From: Lampris incognitus
Lineage: Eukaryota > Chordata > Actinopteri > Lampriformes > Lampridae
Assembly (NCBI RefSeq): GCF_029633865.1
Contig: NC_079213.1
Coordinates: 102,324,923-102,388,922, forward strand
Direction: 5' to 3'
Length of the DNA stretch: 64,000 nt
In this document: positions 1 through 16,800 of the stretch, in pieces
Numbering within the stretch: position 1 is the first letter of the stretch
Layout: the number at the start of each line of letters is the position of its first letter
Made by a program: the position numbers and the translations under genes
The notes under the pieces: generated by a model
Databases searched by the model: none
Told to the model about the DNA's origin: nothing
The model's input: the letters and a program-made list of their open reading frames with translations, nothing else

Positions 1-2510
1 CTTGCATCCTGACCATTCCACTGTCCTCTCTCTCATTCACGCATAGGTATTCTGTCTTGCTCCTACTGACTTTCATTCCTCTTCTCTCCAGTGCATACCT
101 CCACCTCTCCAGGCTCTCCTCAACCTGCACCCTACTCTCGCTACAGATCACAATGTCATCCACGAACATCATCGTCCATGGAGACTCCTGCCTGATCTTG
201 TCCGTCAACCTGTCCATCACCATTGCAAACAAGAAAGGGCTCAGAGCCGGTCCTTGATGCAATCCCACCTCCACCTTGAACCCATCTGTCATTCCAACCG
301 CACACCTCACCATTGTCACACTTCCCTCATACGTATCCTGCACCACTCCTACATACTTCTCTGCAACTCCTGACTTCCTCATACAATGCCATACCTCCTC
401 TCTCGGCACTCTGTCATAAGCTTTCTCTAAATCTACAAAGACACAATGCAACTCTTTCTGGCCTTCTCTTTACTTCTCAATCAACATTCTCAAAGCAAAC
501 ATCGCATCTGTGGTGCTCTTTCGTGGCATGAAACCATACTGCTGCTCGCTGATCGTCACCTCTCCTCTTAACCTAGCTTCTATTACTCTTTCCCAAATCT
601 TCATGCTGTGGCTGATCCACTTTATACCTCTGTAGTTGTTACAGTTCTGCACATCGCCCTTGTTCTTGAAAATCGGTACCAGTGTGCTTCTTCTCCACTC
701 CTCAGGCATCCTCTCACTTTCCAGGATTGTGTTAAACAATCTAGTTAAAAACTCCACTGCCATCTCTCCTAAACATCTCCATGCCTCCACAGGTATGTCA
801 TCAGGACCAACTGCCTTTCCACTCTTCATCCTCTTCATAGCTGCCCTCACTTCCTCCTTGTTAATCCACTGAACTTCCTGATTCACTATCCCTACATCAT
901 CCAACCTTCTCTCTCTCTCATTTTCTTCATTCATCAGCCCCTCAAAGTATTCCTTCCACCTTCTTACCACACTCTCCTCGCTTGTCAGCACATTTCCATC
1001 TCTATCCTTGATCGCCCTAACTTGCTGCACATCCTTTGCAGCTTGGTCCCTCTGTCTAGCCAATCGGTACAAGTCCTTTTCTCCTTCCTTAGTGTCTAAT
1101 CTGTCATACAACTCACCATACGCCTTTTCCTTTGCCTTTGCCACCTCTCTCTTTGCTTTACGCTGCATCTCCTTGTACTCCTGTCTACTTTCTTCATCTC
1201 TCTTACTATCCCACTTCTTCTTTGCCAACCTTTTCCTCTGTATAATTTGCTGTACTTCCTCATTCCACCACCAAGTCTCCTTGTCTTCCTTCCTCTGTCC
1301 TGATGACATACCAAGTACCTTCCTAGCTGTCTCCCTCACTATTTCTGCAGTGGTTTTCCAGCCATCTGGCAACTCTTCACTACCACCCAGTGCCTGTCTT
1401 AACTCCTGCCTGAACTCCACACAACAGTCTTCCTTCTTCAACTTCCACCATTTGATCTTCGGCTGTGTCTTCACTCGCTTCCTCTTCTTGGTCTCTAAAG
1501 TCATCCTACAGACCACCATCCGATGCTGCCTAGCTACGTTCTCCCCTGTCACCACCTTGCAGTCTCCAATCCCTTTTAGATGGCGCCTTCTACATAAGAT
1601 ATAGTCCACCTGTGTGCACTTTCCTCCACTCTTGTACGTCACCCTGTGTTCCTCCCTCTTCTTGAAATATGTATTCACCACAGCCATTTCCATCCTTTTC
1701 GCAAAATTGACCACCATCTGTCCTTCCACATTTCTCTTCTTGACTCCATACCTTCCCATCACCTCCTCATCACCTCTGTTCCCTTCACCAACATGTCCAT
1801 TGAAGTCCGCTCCAATCACCACTCTCTCCTCCTTGGGTACCCTCTCCACCATGTCGTCCAACTCACTCCAGAATTCTTCTTTTTCAACCATCTCACACCC
1901 AACTTGCGGGGCATATGCGCTGATAACATTCAGCAATAAACCTTCAATTTCCAGCTTCATACTCATCACTCTGTCTGACACTCTCTTCACCTCCAGCACG
2001 CTCTTGACATACTCTTCCTTCAGAATTACCCCTACCCCATTACTCCTCCCATTCACACCATGGTAGAAGAGTTTGAAGCCACCTCCGATACTCCTGGCCT
2101 TACTCCCCTTCCACCTGGTCTCTTGCACACACAGTATGCCTACCTTTCTTCTTTCCATCATGTCAGCCAGCTCTCTCCCTTTACCAGTCATAGTGCCAAC
2201 ATTCAAAGTTCCTACTCTCACCTCCACATGCCTACCCTTCCTCCTCTCTAGCAGCCTCTGGACATGCTTTCCCCCTCTCCTTCTCCTTCGCCCAACAGTA
2301 GCATAGTTTCCACCGACACCCTGCTGGTTAACAGTACCGGTGGCGGTCGTTGGTAACCCGGGCCTCGACCGATCCGGTATGTAAGTCTTATTTATGATCC
2401 GCATATTTGATTTGGCAAAGATTTTACGCCGGATGCCCTTCCTGACGCAACCCTCCCCATTTGTCCGGGCTTGGGACCGGCACTAAGAATGCACTGGCTT
2501 GTGCATCCTC
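1..2510 (-). mobile_element. RTE-like LINE, 3' part cut by window edge
   Basis: Non-LTR retrotransposon on the minus strand. It runs from a 5' untranslated part near 2405-2510 leftward off the window. The coding part holds an apurinic-type endonuclease followed by reverse transcriptase. The endonuclease shows the motifs LNVGTMTGKGREL, CVQETRW and GADFNGHVG; this EN-RT arrangement with a 'craniofacial development protein 2-like' endonuclease is what I associate with the RTE clade in fish and mammals. The clade name is from memory and not from an alignment. A second copy of the same family in the same orientation lies at 61268-63340, and a 60-bp piece of its 3' tail sits at 27245-27305. The open frame is broken (see the pseudogene entry), so this copy is not autonomous. 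Confidence 0.85.
470..2404 (-). pseudogene. LINE endonuclease-reverse transcriptase ORF, broken by a nonsense codon
   Basis: An open frame of 644 codons reads from 2404 down to 470. The endonuclease occupies about residues 60-310 (TLNVGTMTGKG, QETRWKG, ISAYAPQVG, GADFNGHVG). A basic linker follows, then the start of the reverse transcriptase from about residue 510 (GPDDIPVEAWR, VPIFKNKGD, NYRGI, YGFMPRKST). The frame stops at a TAA (467-469). Downstream of it the same protein continues readable in the same frame to position 1, including the catalytic motif at about 150-180. There the motif reads FVDD where this family normally has FADD, which suggests decay at the active site as well. This is a transposon gene and not a host gene. 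Confidence 0.85.
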
Positions 2511-2514
2511 AGTG

Positions 2515-3410
2515 GCTGGGTTTGTCTGTAGATAGTGAATTAACTGAATAAAATATCTTGAATTCTGGAGTAAAATAGGAAGTGAAATTATCATCTTTGA
2601 GAAGAGATGATTGAAGTCTCCAGTGCCTTGACAATGCCCTTTCCTCAGAAAGATAATAAACCATACATAAAGGGGTGTGGTCAGATAAGATGATGCTACC
2701 TATGGTACATGACAGAACCAAAAAGGTTTTTGATGAAGGCATGAAAAAGGTAATCGATTCTAGTATAATTTTTATGAAAAGGTAATCGATTCTAGTATAA
2801 CTTTTATGGGGTGCAGAGAAAAAAGTAAACCCTGAGTCAGTGGGATGGAACCCCCTCCTTACGTCCGAGTACCCATTGTCATGACATATAGAAGTAGCAC
2901 CCTGGCTTGCTTTGAAGGAGGAGAGAAGCCATGTGGAAATTTATCGAGAGGGATTAAGATGGCAGTTGAAATATCCGGCAAAGGAATTCTCAGATGCCAG
3001 TTCAGCAAACTCTGCAAAGGCCTTAGAGAGAAAATCAGGGGAATAACCAGGGGGGCAATAGAGATTCATAAGTGTAACAGCCTTACCTGAGAGTACCCCC
3101 ATGACAACCACATAGCGGCCTCAACTGTCTTTAACACAGTTAAGGGGCCTAAATGCAAGATTTTTATTGACCAAAATGGCCACATCCCTACTAAAAGAAA
3201 AATATGATGTTGCAAGAACCTGCCCCACCCAGTTCCTTTGCAGTTTGACATTGTCCTTGTCCAAGTGAGTCTCTTGGAGGAAAGCAATGGAAACATCCTC
3301 TTTTTTCAGAAATGTCAATACTGCCATTCTCTTGGCAGATTTTTGAAGACCCCGGATGTTCCAAAAACAGGGCTTAATGGTGTTTAAATTAGACGTGCCT
3401 ATGAGACAGT
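2515..3410 (-). mobile_element. L1-like LINE endonuclease fragment
   Basis: Two minus-strand stretches read as parts of an L1-type endonuclease in different frames. One is near 3327-3121 (LKKEDVSIAFLQETHL, then KLQRNWVGQVLATSYF). The other is near 2742-2509 (IILSDHTP, WRLQSSLLKDDNFTSYF). The LQETHL and SDH motifs are standard for this fold. The fragment lacks reverse transcriptase and is frameshifted. A short direct repeat (2745-2810) interrupts its 3' side. Confidence 0.7.
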
Positions 3411-3830
3411 CACTGCGTTTACATGCACAGTTAAGTTGAGCTACGCTTAAAGCTCGATTAGGCCATGTAATTGGACTACTGTCGTTGTCCCTGTATACAA
3501 GAACCGGAGGAGACTCAATTTATTGACGGAAGTTTGTCCAACCCTGGTATGGCTGGTGGCGATATGCCCCCTTTCAGCCCTTTCAGCTGGTTGCTACCCC
3601 CCCCCTTTCTCCCCCCCAATTGTACTTGGTCAATTACCCTATACTCTTCACATCCGGCTCCCCACCCGCAGACACGGCCAGGCGCCCGACCAAACAAGAG
3701 GTAATACGGGGACTCAAACCGTCGACCCCCATGTTGGTAGAATAGACCACTACACTACCCAGGTGCACTGCTGCTTTCTATTGGACCTTCTTCCGGTTGA
3801 CCTATTGCGTCACATACCAAACAAGTGAAA
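3411..3830. mobile_element. Possible MITE end with a SINE inside
   Basis: The segment at 3415-3500 begins with a 'gcgtttacatgcac'-type motif that I recall as a common terminal sequence of a fish MITE. A truncated SINE interrupts it. The matching far end was not clearly found, so the class is uncertain. Confidence 0.3.
3583..3768 (-). mobile_element. tRNA-derived SINE family A, internally deleted
   Basis: Minus-strand copy of a SINE found six times in the window (also 31856, 39984, 44473, 50415 and 60063). Only the 3' tail and the tRNA-like head remain; the middle, with the 'gtgaaactcctcac' stretch, is gone. The head carries the complement of a B-box-like GGTTYGARTCC motif near 3712-3722. Confidence 0.75.
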
Positions 3831-4445
3831 AACAAGTTTGCAAGCGGAAAAAAGAAAGGAGGCACAGGAGATGACTGGCTTGGTGCGGGTGGTGATTTGA
3901 GAATGATGCCTGAACTTGAGCTGAATTTTCTTCCTCCTGCTTCTCACGTCTTTTTGTGACAAATTTAAGCAAACTGCTTTGTTTCGCCATGGTTTTTTTC
4001 TTAACCTACATTACAAGTAGCTAGCTGGCGGAAAGTTGGCTTCTATTCCTCTGTGCAATGTGCACCGAGTGAAAGAGGAGGGGCTGCTTACAATCTGGCA
4101 TTTGTGAAGTGCACTGCCGCTCAAAAGATCTGGCATATCATCGTCATATGGTAAACAAGAAGCAAGGAACAAGAATTGTTTTATTTTTATTGTTCGCGTA
4201 GTCTGATTTTTGAAACAGTGTTCATTGACTTCTATTCACTGGATGATCCAGCAAAAAAGGAAGCCTCCTGATTGGGTGGGCCTGAGTACCAAGTGGGTGG
4301 GCCCAGGCCCACCTAGGCCCACCTGCAGCTACGTGGCAGTAATATTATAAATCATTCATAACTTCGTTTTAAAGGTGGTTTATTGTACAGTGGTACTGAT
4401 TCATCAAACCCCTAAACCGTCTGTTAATGCAGAACTGTATAACAA
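3831..4445. other. No gene seen; possible remnant of a hAT-like transposon
   Basis: A short minus-strand frame starts at 3990 (MAKQSSLLKFVTKR), and a GC-rich inverted motif (tgggcccaggcccacc, about 4295-4311) lies upstream of it. Both recall hAT-type elements with a ZMYM-like N-terminus, but no transposase domain follows. I see no exon of dnase2b here. Confidence 0.25.
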
Positions 4446-4451
4446 TGTAAC

Positions 4452-4617
<166 letters not shown>

Positions 4618-4645
4618 GTGTAACATAATGTAATGCATCTCTCAG

Positions 4646-9490
<4,845 letters not shown>

Positions 9491-9540
<50 letters not shown>
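9491..9540. repeat. (GT)n array at the start of the dnase2b 3' UTR
   Basis: The dinucleotide repeat starts within three bases of the stop codon at 9486-9488. Confidence 0.95.
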
Positions 9541-9543
<3 letters not shown>

Positions 9544-10454
9544 AGAGAGAGATGACTCAGGAGGTCTCCCTTTCTCATGGATGAACGGGAAAGCATCAAG
9601 TTTGGGTCAAATAAGACAAGAGAGGCAGCAAAAGCCAAAAAACAAAAAACAAAAACCAAAACAACATAATAACACAACTTCTATACAAACCACACGGTGT
9701 GGGCAAGGACACCAATCAAAAATAGTGCTCTGTATCTCAGTAATGATGACAAGAGAGCACCAGAATGTAACACTGCAAATTAAAATTATGATAAAATACT
9801 TTTAAGTGTAAACAGGATCTAGCTTCAGGGATTTCCAGAATAAGGCTTTCTACAGCATATTAACTATCATACCATGTTACATCATACTATACATTATACT
9901 CTCAAATGTTATGCTTTCATTAAATCACACTATCATACTGCTATACATTATAATTTCATTCTGTCATATTATTATCATACACTATCACAGGCTTCAGTAA
10001 CATGACTGACAACAGAGATTTTGTTATTCAAGCTTCCTTTTTACTACTGATGGCCTCTATAGTGTGAAACCAGAAAGTTTCCCACCATTATTCCCAGTAT
10101 GTCCATGGTACTTAGAGTGGAAGAAATGAACTAAATTGTAATTGAATTGTGTTGACGGATAGCAAAGGATCATGAGGTTTAGTTTGTTGTGTTTCAACCA
10201 AATGTTCACCTCTGTTCGAAACCTTCCAATGTATTTCTATGAGGAAGACTTGGATGACATTGCTCTGTCTTTTATATTGCCGATACATTTAATCTGAGGC
10301 CAAATGTCATGTTCATGTCTGCCTGTCTCCTCCTGGGATTTTAACTCTTATTTTTGTTAAGGTGTCTAACAAATTATGATTTGTACACCTTTAATGAGTA
10401 AACACAAAAGAAACAAAGTTAACATCAGTTGTAATTCTTCTACAACATCACCTA
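9541..10454. other. dnase2b 3' flank, nothing recognised
   Basis: AT-rich unique sequence. No further exon, RNA gene or clear canonical polyadenylation signal was seen. Confidence 0.5.
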
Positions 10455-10720
10455 CCTCATCAGCAGAACTTTTTCTGTTGTTCTGGGTAACTCGACCTCC
10501 TCGGGGGCTCAGTTGAGCTGTGGTGTCCCTCAAGGCTCAGTTCTTGGCCCCCTTCTCTTTTCTATATCAATGCTGCCCCTTGGCCAGGTCACTGGGGATT
10601 TGTTCCTTGTCCAATGCGGAGGTCTGGGGACAGGATGGTGTGTTGCTGTGGGGCCCCCTGAGGCAAATTTGTAATTTGTGATATTCAACTATACAAATAA
10701 AATTGACTTGATTTATGTAA
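10455..10720 (+). mobile_element. L2-like LINE remnant (RT motif joined to 3' tail)
   Basis: Positions 10490-10590 translate to the reverse transcriptase block GVPQGSVLGPLLF, typical of L2/Rex-type fish LINEs. An internal deletion follows, then a 3' tail ending in 'acaaataaaattgacttg', the usual end of such elements. Confidence 0.7.
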
Positions 10721-10739
10721 AAAAAATCAGAATAAAGCA

Positions 10740-11175
10740 TAAAATAAATATATAATAAAAGATCAACAAAGCAGTTTTAAGACACTCCATTGGTCAGACC
10801 ATTTTCGAGTAATGCATAGAGATCTTTGGCATGTTTTGAATTAATTAATTTCAGGGACTTAACGTGGAGTTGAGTTTCATCATAGTAGCATGTGAAAATG
10901 GGTGTTTATAAATTTAGCCTTATGAATAAAGAATTTGGCTAAAATTAGTAAAATAATCCTATAAATAATACTATGATGATCTATAGCAGGCATTCCTGTA
11001 GTTTTGCTGTTCAGCCATTCCATGAATTGTTTCCAGAGCAACTGAGTATGAGAGCAAAAAACAAAAAGATGCTCTGTTGTTTCAACATCACCTTTACAGA
11101 AAACACATTCTTTGTTCTCAAAGCCAATTCTTAATCTTAAAAGTTCACTGGAAGGGTAGAAATCGGTCATTGCTA
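10740..11175 (-). mobile_element. L1-like LINE C-terminal fragment
   Basis: The minus frame from 11170 reads a zinc-knuckle-like C-terminus (CVFCKGDVETTEHLFVFC, then LLWKQFMEWL) as found after the reverse transcriptase of fish L1/Tx1 elements. No catalytic domain remains. Confidence 0.65.
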
Positions 11176-11194
11176 TGTATTTCTTTTGTTTTGG

Positions 11195-11338
11195 GTGTAA
11201 CTGGGGCCCTGTGATGGCCTGGCGGCCTGTCCAGGGCGTCTCCCCGCCTGTCGCCCAGTGGCTGCTGCTGAGATAGGCTCCAGCATTCCTGTGACCTGAG
11301 AGCAGGATAAGCAGTTTGGATAATGGATGGATGGATGG
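11195..11338 (+). mobile_element. SINE family B, 5'-truncated tail
   Basis: Matches the last 140 bases of family B, from 'ctgtgatggcctggcggcc' to the (ATGG)n end. Confidence 0.85.
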
Positions 11339-11339
11339 A

Positions 11340-11752
11340 CATGAAAGAGTTTGAAAATAAGAAAAGAAGGAGAATACATCGAATTGCTCAAGTGATTCTA
11401 GTCAGTCAGAGGAACAGAGAAGTATCTCGTTGGAATGATAGCCGTGACAAGAAAAGGTGGGATTTTCAAGGACCCACAAGTTTGTAGGGAGAGAGAACTT
11501 GGAGATATACGATCGATCAGGATAACTGGAAATGGGATGGTTATCACTGATTGTATCTCAAAGCAAGCTCCTCTCAGATGTTTTTGTTGTCAAGAATATG
11601 GACATGTTGCTCCAGTGTGTAATGGAGTCAGAAGATGGGAGAAGGACCACTGCAATGTGGAAGATTGTAACGTTGACAAAGCACAAGCAACGTGCATGCA
11701 CTGCAAGGGAAATCATGATACGGGATCAGCAGTGTCCAAAAAGAATTAAGGA
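11340..11752 (+). pseudogene. Gag-like ORF1 fragment of a non-LTR retrotransposon
   Basis: A frame at 11435-11749 encodes a CCHC-type knuckle (CFCCQEYGHVAPVC) followed by a second damaged cysteine cluster (CMHCKGNHDTG). This resembles the nucleic-acid-binding ORF1 of fish jockey/I/Tx1-type LINEs. It is cut at the 3' end by the next repeat. Confidence 0.5.
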
Positions 11753-11754
11753 AG

Positions 11755-12071
11755 ATATCATGACACTCGCCTGTTTCCAATTAACCTGTTCACCTGTGGA
11801 ATGTTCCAAACAGGTGTTTTTTGAACATTCCTCAACTTTCCCAGTGTTTTGTTGTTCCTGTCCCAGCTTCTTAGGAACATGTTACAGGCATCAAATTCAA
11901 AATGAGTCAATATTTGCAAAAACAATAAAGTTTATCAGTTTGAACATTAAATATCTTGTCTTTGTAGTGTATTCAATTGAATATAGGTTGAAAAGGATTT
12001 GCAAATCATTGCATTCTGTTTTTATTCACGTTTTACACAATGTCCCAACTTCATTGGAATTGGGGTTTATA
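11755..12071. mobile_element. Terminal segment of a Tc1/mariner-like element
   Basis: About 310 bases that I recognise as the end of a widespread fish Tc1/mariner-type element, finishing 'caacttcattggaattgggg'. The other half is missing. A different Tc1 element begins at 12074. Confidence 0.55.
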
Positions 12072-12073
12072 TA

Positions 12074-13684
12074 TAGTCGTGCTTGAAAGTTTGTGAACCC
12101 TTTAGAATGTTCTATATTTCTGCATAAATATGACCTAAAACATCATCAGATTTTCACACAAGTCCTAAAAGTAGATAAAGAGAACCAATTAAACAAATGA
12201 GACAAAAATATTATACTTGGTCATTTATTTATTGAGAAAATGATCCAATATTACATATATGTGAGTTGCAAAAGTATGTGAACCTTTGCTTTCACTATCT
12301 GGTGTGACCCCCCCCCCCCGTGCAGCAATAACTGCAACTAAAAGTTTCTGGTAACTGTTGATCAGTCCTGCACATCGGCTTGGAGGAATTTTAGCCCATT
12401 CCTCTGCACAGAACAGCTTCAACTCTGGGATGTTGTTGGGTTTCCTCACATGAACTACTTGCTTCAGGTCCTTCCACAACATTTCAATTGGATTAAGGTC
12501 AGGACTTTGACTTGGCCATTCCAAAACATTAACTTTATTTTTCTTTAACCATTCTTTGGTAGGATGTCTTGTGTGCTTAGAGTTGTTGTCTTGCTGCATG
12601 ACGCACGTTCTCTTGAGATTCAGTTCATGGACAGATGTCCTGACATTTTCCTTAACAATTCACTGGTATAATTCAGAATTCATTGTTCCATCAACGATGG
12701 CAAGCCGTCCTGGCCCAGATGCAGCAAAACAAGCCGAAACCGATACTACCACCACCATGTTTCACAGATGGGTTAAGGTTCTTATGCTGGAATGCAGTGT
12801 TTTCCTTTCTCCAAACATAATGCTCCTCGTTTAAACAAAAAAGTTCTATTTTGGTCTCATCCGTCCACAAAACATTTTTCCAATAGCCTTCTAACTTGTC
12901 CACGTGATCTTTAGCAAACTGCAGACAGGCAGCAATGTTCTTTTTGGAAAGCAGTGGCTTTCTCCTTGCAACCCTGCCATGCACACCATTGCTGTTCAGT
13001 GTTCTCCTGAAGGTGGACTCGTGAACATTAACATTAGTCAATGTGAAAGAGGTCTTTAGTTGCTTAGAAGTTACCCTGAGTTCCTTTGTGACCTGGCCGA
13101 CTATTACATGCCTTACTCTTGGAGTGATCTTTGATGGTCGACCACTCCTGAGGCGGTAACAATGGTCTTGAATTTCCTCCATTTGTACACAATCGGTCTG
13201 ACTGTGGATTGGTGGAGTCCAAACTCTTTAGAGATGGTTTTGTAACCTTTACCAGCCTGATGAGCATCAACAACACTTTTTCTGAGGTCCTCAGATATCT
13301 CCTTTGTTCTTGCCATAATACACTTCCACAAACATGCGTTGTGAAGATCAGACTTTGATAGATCCCCGTTCTTCAAATTAAAACAGGGCACCCACTCACA
13401 CCTGATTGTCATCCCATTGATTGAAAACACCTGACTCTAATTTCACCTTCAAATTAACTGCTAATCCTAGAGGTTCATTTACTTTTGCCACTCACAGATA
13501 TATAATATTGGATCATTTTCCTCAATAAATAAATGACCAAGTATAACATTTTTGTCTCATTTGTTTAATTGGGTTCTCTTTATCTACTTTTAGGACTTGT
13601 GTGAAAATCTGATGATGTTTTAGGTCATATTTATGCAGAAATATAGAAAATTCTAAAGGGTTCACAAACTATCAAGCACCACTG
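12074..13684 (-). mobile_element. Tc1-like DNA transposon, degraded
   Basis: Terminal inverted repeats of about 190 bp: left from 12074 (tagtcgtgcttgaaagttt), right ending at 13684 (complement cagtggtgcttgatagttt). The element is flanked by TA on both sides (12072-12073 and 13685-13686), as expected for the Tc1/mariner superfamily. It encodes a frameshifted transposase on the minus strand and is non-autonomous. Confidence 0.88.
12225..13316 (-). pseudogene. Tc1-like transposase, frameshifted
   Basis: Starts at 13316 (MARTKEISEDLRKS) with a helix-turn-helix region. It changes frame near 13150, runs to about 12691 (LRVTSKQL, VLWTDETKIELF), is disturbed around 12600-12690, and ends with QQDNNSKHTR and SPDLNPIEMLW. 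The two aspartates and the glutamate of the DD34E triad are still present (WTDE, QQDN, NPIE), but at least two frame breaks prevent a functional product. Confidence 0.85.
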
Positions 13685-13824
13685 TATAATGTAACGTGCA
13701 TGGATAAGTAGACACGTTAGCCCTTGGCTAACGGGTCGGACCCTTTAGTCGAGCGATTAGCGATGTCGCCCGCGGTGCGGGAAATACGAGTTTGTGTCCC
13801 GGCTGCGGCAGTTCCTGTGGTTGC

Positions 13825-16800
13825 TGTAAGATTCGACTTAGAGACGAGAGAGACATTGGTTGTAACGAACTCTTTACTTAGAACTTAGCAAATTTAGGAT
13901 ACTCAGGCTACATCTGCGTTTCTTCCAGTTCGGCTCATACTTAACATTACTTCCTGGTCTCGTCTCGCGAGGGCCCCCCATCAAAGACTAACCAGAGAGC
14001 ATGCACATTAACATAAGTCCCAATACATTACACCCCTTTCCCCCAGTCAACAAAATCCGCCAAGTGGCGTGGAGGGTGCCGGTCTCTTGCCGGACGCTGT
14101 AGAGGGGTAGTTGGCACAGGAATGGACACAGGACCAGAGGGATCTTCAACAGACCAGCTGGTCTCTGGTCGTGGCGTTTCCGACGAGGTAGACTCGAGCA
14201 GCCCATCTTCAGGTGACTGCTCACCAGGAACAATGGATTCTCCAGCGACCACATCCGTGCGTGCAGTCGCTCTACCACGCAGCTGATCCACGTGGTGTCG
14301 ATGCATTTGCCCATCAGGAGTCTGCACTCTATATGAAACTGGGCCAGTAGGATCGGCTATCACACCAGGGACCCATTTGGGTCCCCCAGTGTAGCTCCTC
14401 ATGTACACAGTGTCCCGTGGCCTAAAACATCTGTTTGGGCCTTGCAGCTTTTCTGCACTCACTTCCTGCTTGAGGTGCATCTCATTTTCATAGTCCGGAT
14501 GAAGGCGATCAAAGGCCGTGGTAAGACGCCGGTTCATGAGAAGCTCGGCAGGACTCTTTCCTGTTGCTGAATTGGGAGTCACATGCTGCGACAGCAGAAA
14601 CCTAGCCAGGCGTGTCTGCCAGTCACCGATAGTGATCCTAGATAGGGCCTCCTTGGTTGTCTGGACCATACGTTCTGCTTGGCCATTTGAACGAGGATGG
14701 TAAGGGGCCGTAGTCACTGCTCTGATGCCATTCCGTCTGGCAAACTCTTTGAATTCTTCCGATGTGAAGGCTGCACCGTTGTCAGAAACAATGACATCTG
14801 GTAACCCGTGAGTTGCAAAGAGGAGCCTCAGTGTGCTGATCGCTGCAGAGGAGGACATTGAACTCACCATGGCAACCTCTAACCACTTAGAGTGTGAGTC
14901 CACAATTATGAGAAATGTCTTCCCCTGGAATGGACCAGCAAAGTCAATGTGTAGCCAGGACCATTTCTTAGTTGTCCACTCCCAAGGGTGCAGCTGTGCT
15001 GTTGGTGGTGCATGACGAGTTCTCTGACAGGTTTCACAGGATTTTACTGTCTGTTCTATTGCTAAATCCATACCTGGCCACCAGGCATAACTCCTCCCCA
15101 GGCCCTTCATATGCACAATGCCTGGGTGTGCATCATGCAGCATGGCTAGTACCTCCTCCCTCGCCAGGTTAGGAATAACTACACGACACCCCCATAATAG
15201 GCAGTCCTTGTGTGCGAACAGTTCATGGCGCCGGGTGAAAAACGGCTTGAAACGGCTGTCGGGTGTATCCACTGGCCAGCCATGCAGGACCCAGCGCAGC
15301 AACCGAGACAGAACTGGATCCTTCCGAGTAAGGGCGGCAATGTGTTTTGCATTCAGTGGGGCTTCAGGCGCCATTTCCAGTAAGAGCACCTCCATGGGTG
15401 GAGGGGTCTCACGCATACCAGCGGGCAGTGGTAAGCGACTGAGGGTATCAGCATTTGCTAGCTGCTTGCCAGGGCGGTAGCACAATTCGTAATTGTAGGC
15501 CCCAAGAAGAACACTCCAGCGTAGCATGCATGGGGACAGGACAGGTGGCATGGACTTTGAGTGGTGTAGCAGGCCCAAAAGAGGTTTGTGGTCGGTAAAA
15601 ACCACAAAGTGGCGACCAGCAAGGTACTGGTGAAATTTTTTGACTGCAAAAATGACCGCCAAGGCCTCCTTATCTATTTGAGCATAATTTCTTTCAGTGA
15701 AGGATAGTGTCCTCGAGGCAAAGATGATGGGAGCCTCCCAGCCATCAGACTCCATATGGAAGAGCAGCGTCCCCAAGCCACAAGGCGAAGCGTCACAAAC
15801 AATGGCTAATGGCTTTGTTTCGTCATAGTGCGTGAGCACGCCATCAGCCTGAAGCAGTTGTTTTGCAGCAGTGTAAGCTTTTTTATGTGCGTCAGTCCAC
15901 TGCCAGGGTGCAGACTGATCCAGGAGGCGGTGCAGCGGTTCTAAGATGGTAGCCTTGTTTGGCAAAAAACAGCTGTAAAAATTGAGTAGGCCTAGGAATG
16001 ACTGAAGCTCCGTTTTGTTCCGGGGTGAAGGCGCCTTCTGAATAGCCTCAACTTTCTCCATAGTCGGCCGCACGCCATCCTTGTCCACACGAAAACCTAA
16101 AAATTCAACTTGGTCAGCAGCAAACACACTCTTCTCCTTCTGTAGCCGCAATCCTGCTTTTGCGAATCGTTCCAGCACTGCACGAAGACGGTCATTGTGC
16201 TGGTCAACAGTCTTTCCCGCTATTAAGACATCGTCCAGGTACGGTTGCACGCCTGGTATACCGGCGAGGAGTGTATCCATGAAACGCTGAAATATGGACA
16301 CAGCTGTCGATACTCCAAACTGCAGGCGGCAGGCCCGAAACAGCCCGCGATGGGTGTTTATAGTGAGAAGCTCTGCAGCCTCGTCGTCCAGCACCAGCTG
16401 CTGGTAAGCTTGTTTGAGGTCCAATTTACTGAAAAGCACCCCCCTGCCAGTCTGGAAAACAGTTCAGCCACCGTAGGAATGGGGTATACATCAGGTTTCA
16501 CAACTGTATTCACAGTGCAGCGATAGTCACCGCAAATTCTTAAGCTGCCATCCTTTTTAACTACTGGTACGATGGGTGTGGCCCACCTTGAGTGTCTCAC
16601 GGGTTCAAAAATACCCTGAGCTACTAGCTTGTCAAGCCCCTCGTCTAGCTTTGGTCGAAGGGCAAAGGGCACCGAATGTGCTTTAAAAAACTTGGGTGAT
16701 GCTGTTGAATAAATATCAATAGCAATTGGAGGGGCTCGTGAAGCCCCGAGGTCCTGGAAGACTTCTGCATATTCCATTAAGATGGACTCTACAGATTGTA

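Noticed and set aside
1008-2306. Several plus-strand frames of 60-200 codons rich in S, L and F
   Set aside because: They are antisense shadows of the LINE reading frame.
470-2404. Host gene annotated as 'craniofacial development protein 2-like'
   Set aside because: The protein is a LINE endonuclease-reverse transcriptase, with a second copy at 61268-63340.
3802-3990. Minus-strand frame MAKQSSLLKFVTKR as a small gene
   Set aside because: It is short, has no domain and no supporting exon structure; at most a transposon remnant.
13740-13824. Functional tRNA gene in the tRNA-like LTR
   Set aside because: The T-arm and D-arm motifs are present, but there is no paired acceptor stem and the anticodon loop is abnormal; it is best read as a promoter-bearing repeat.
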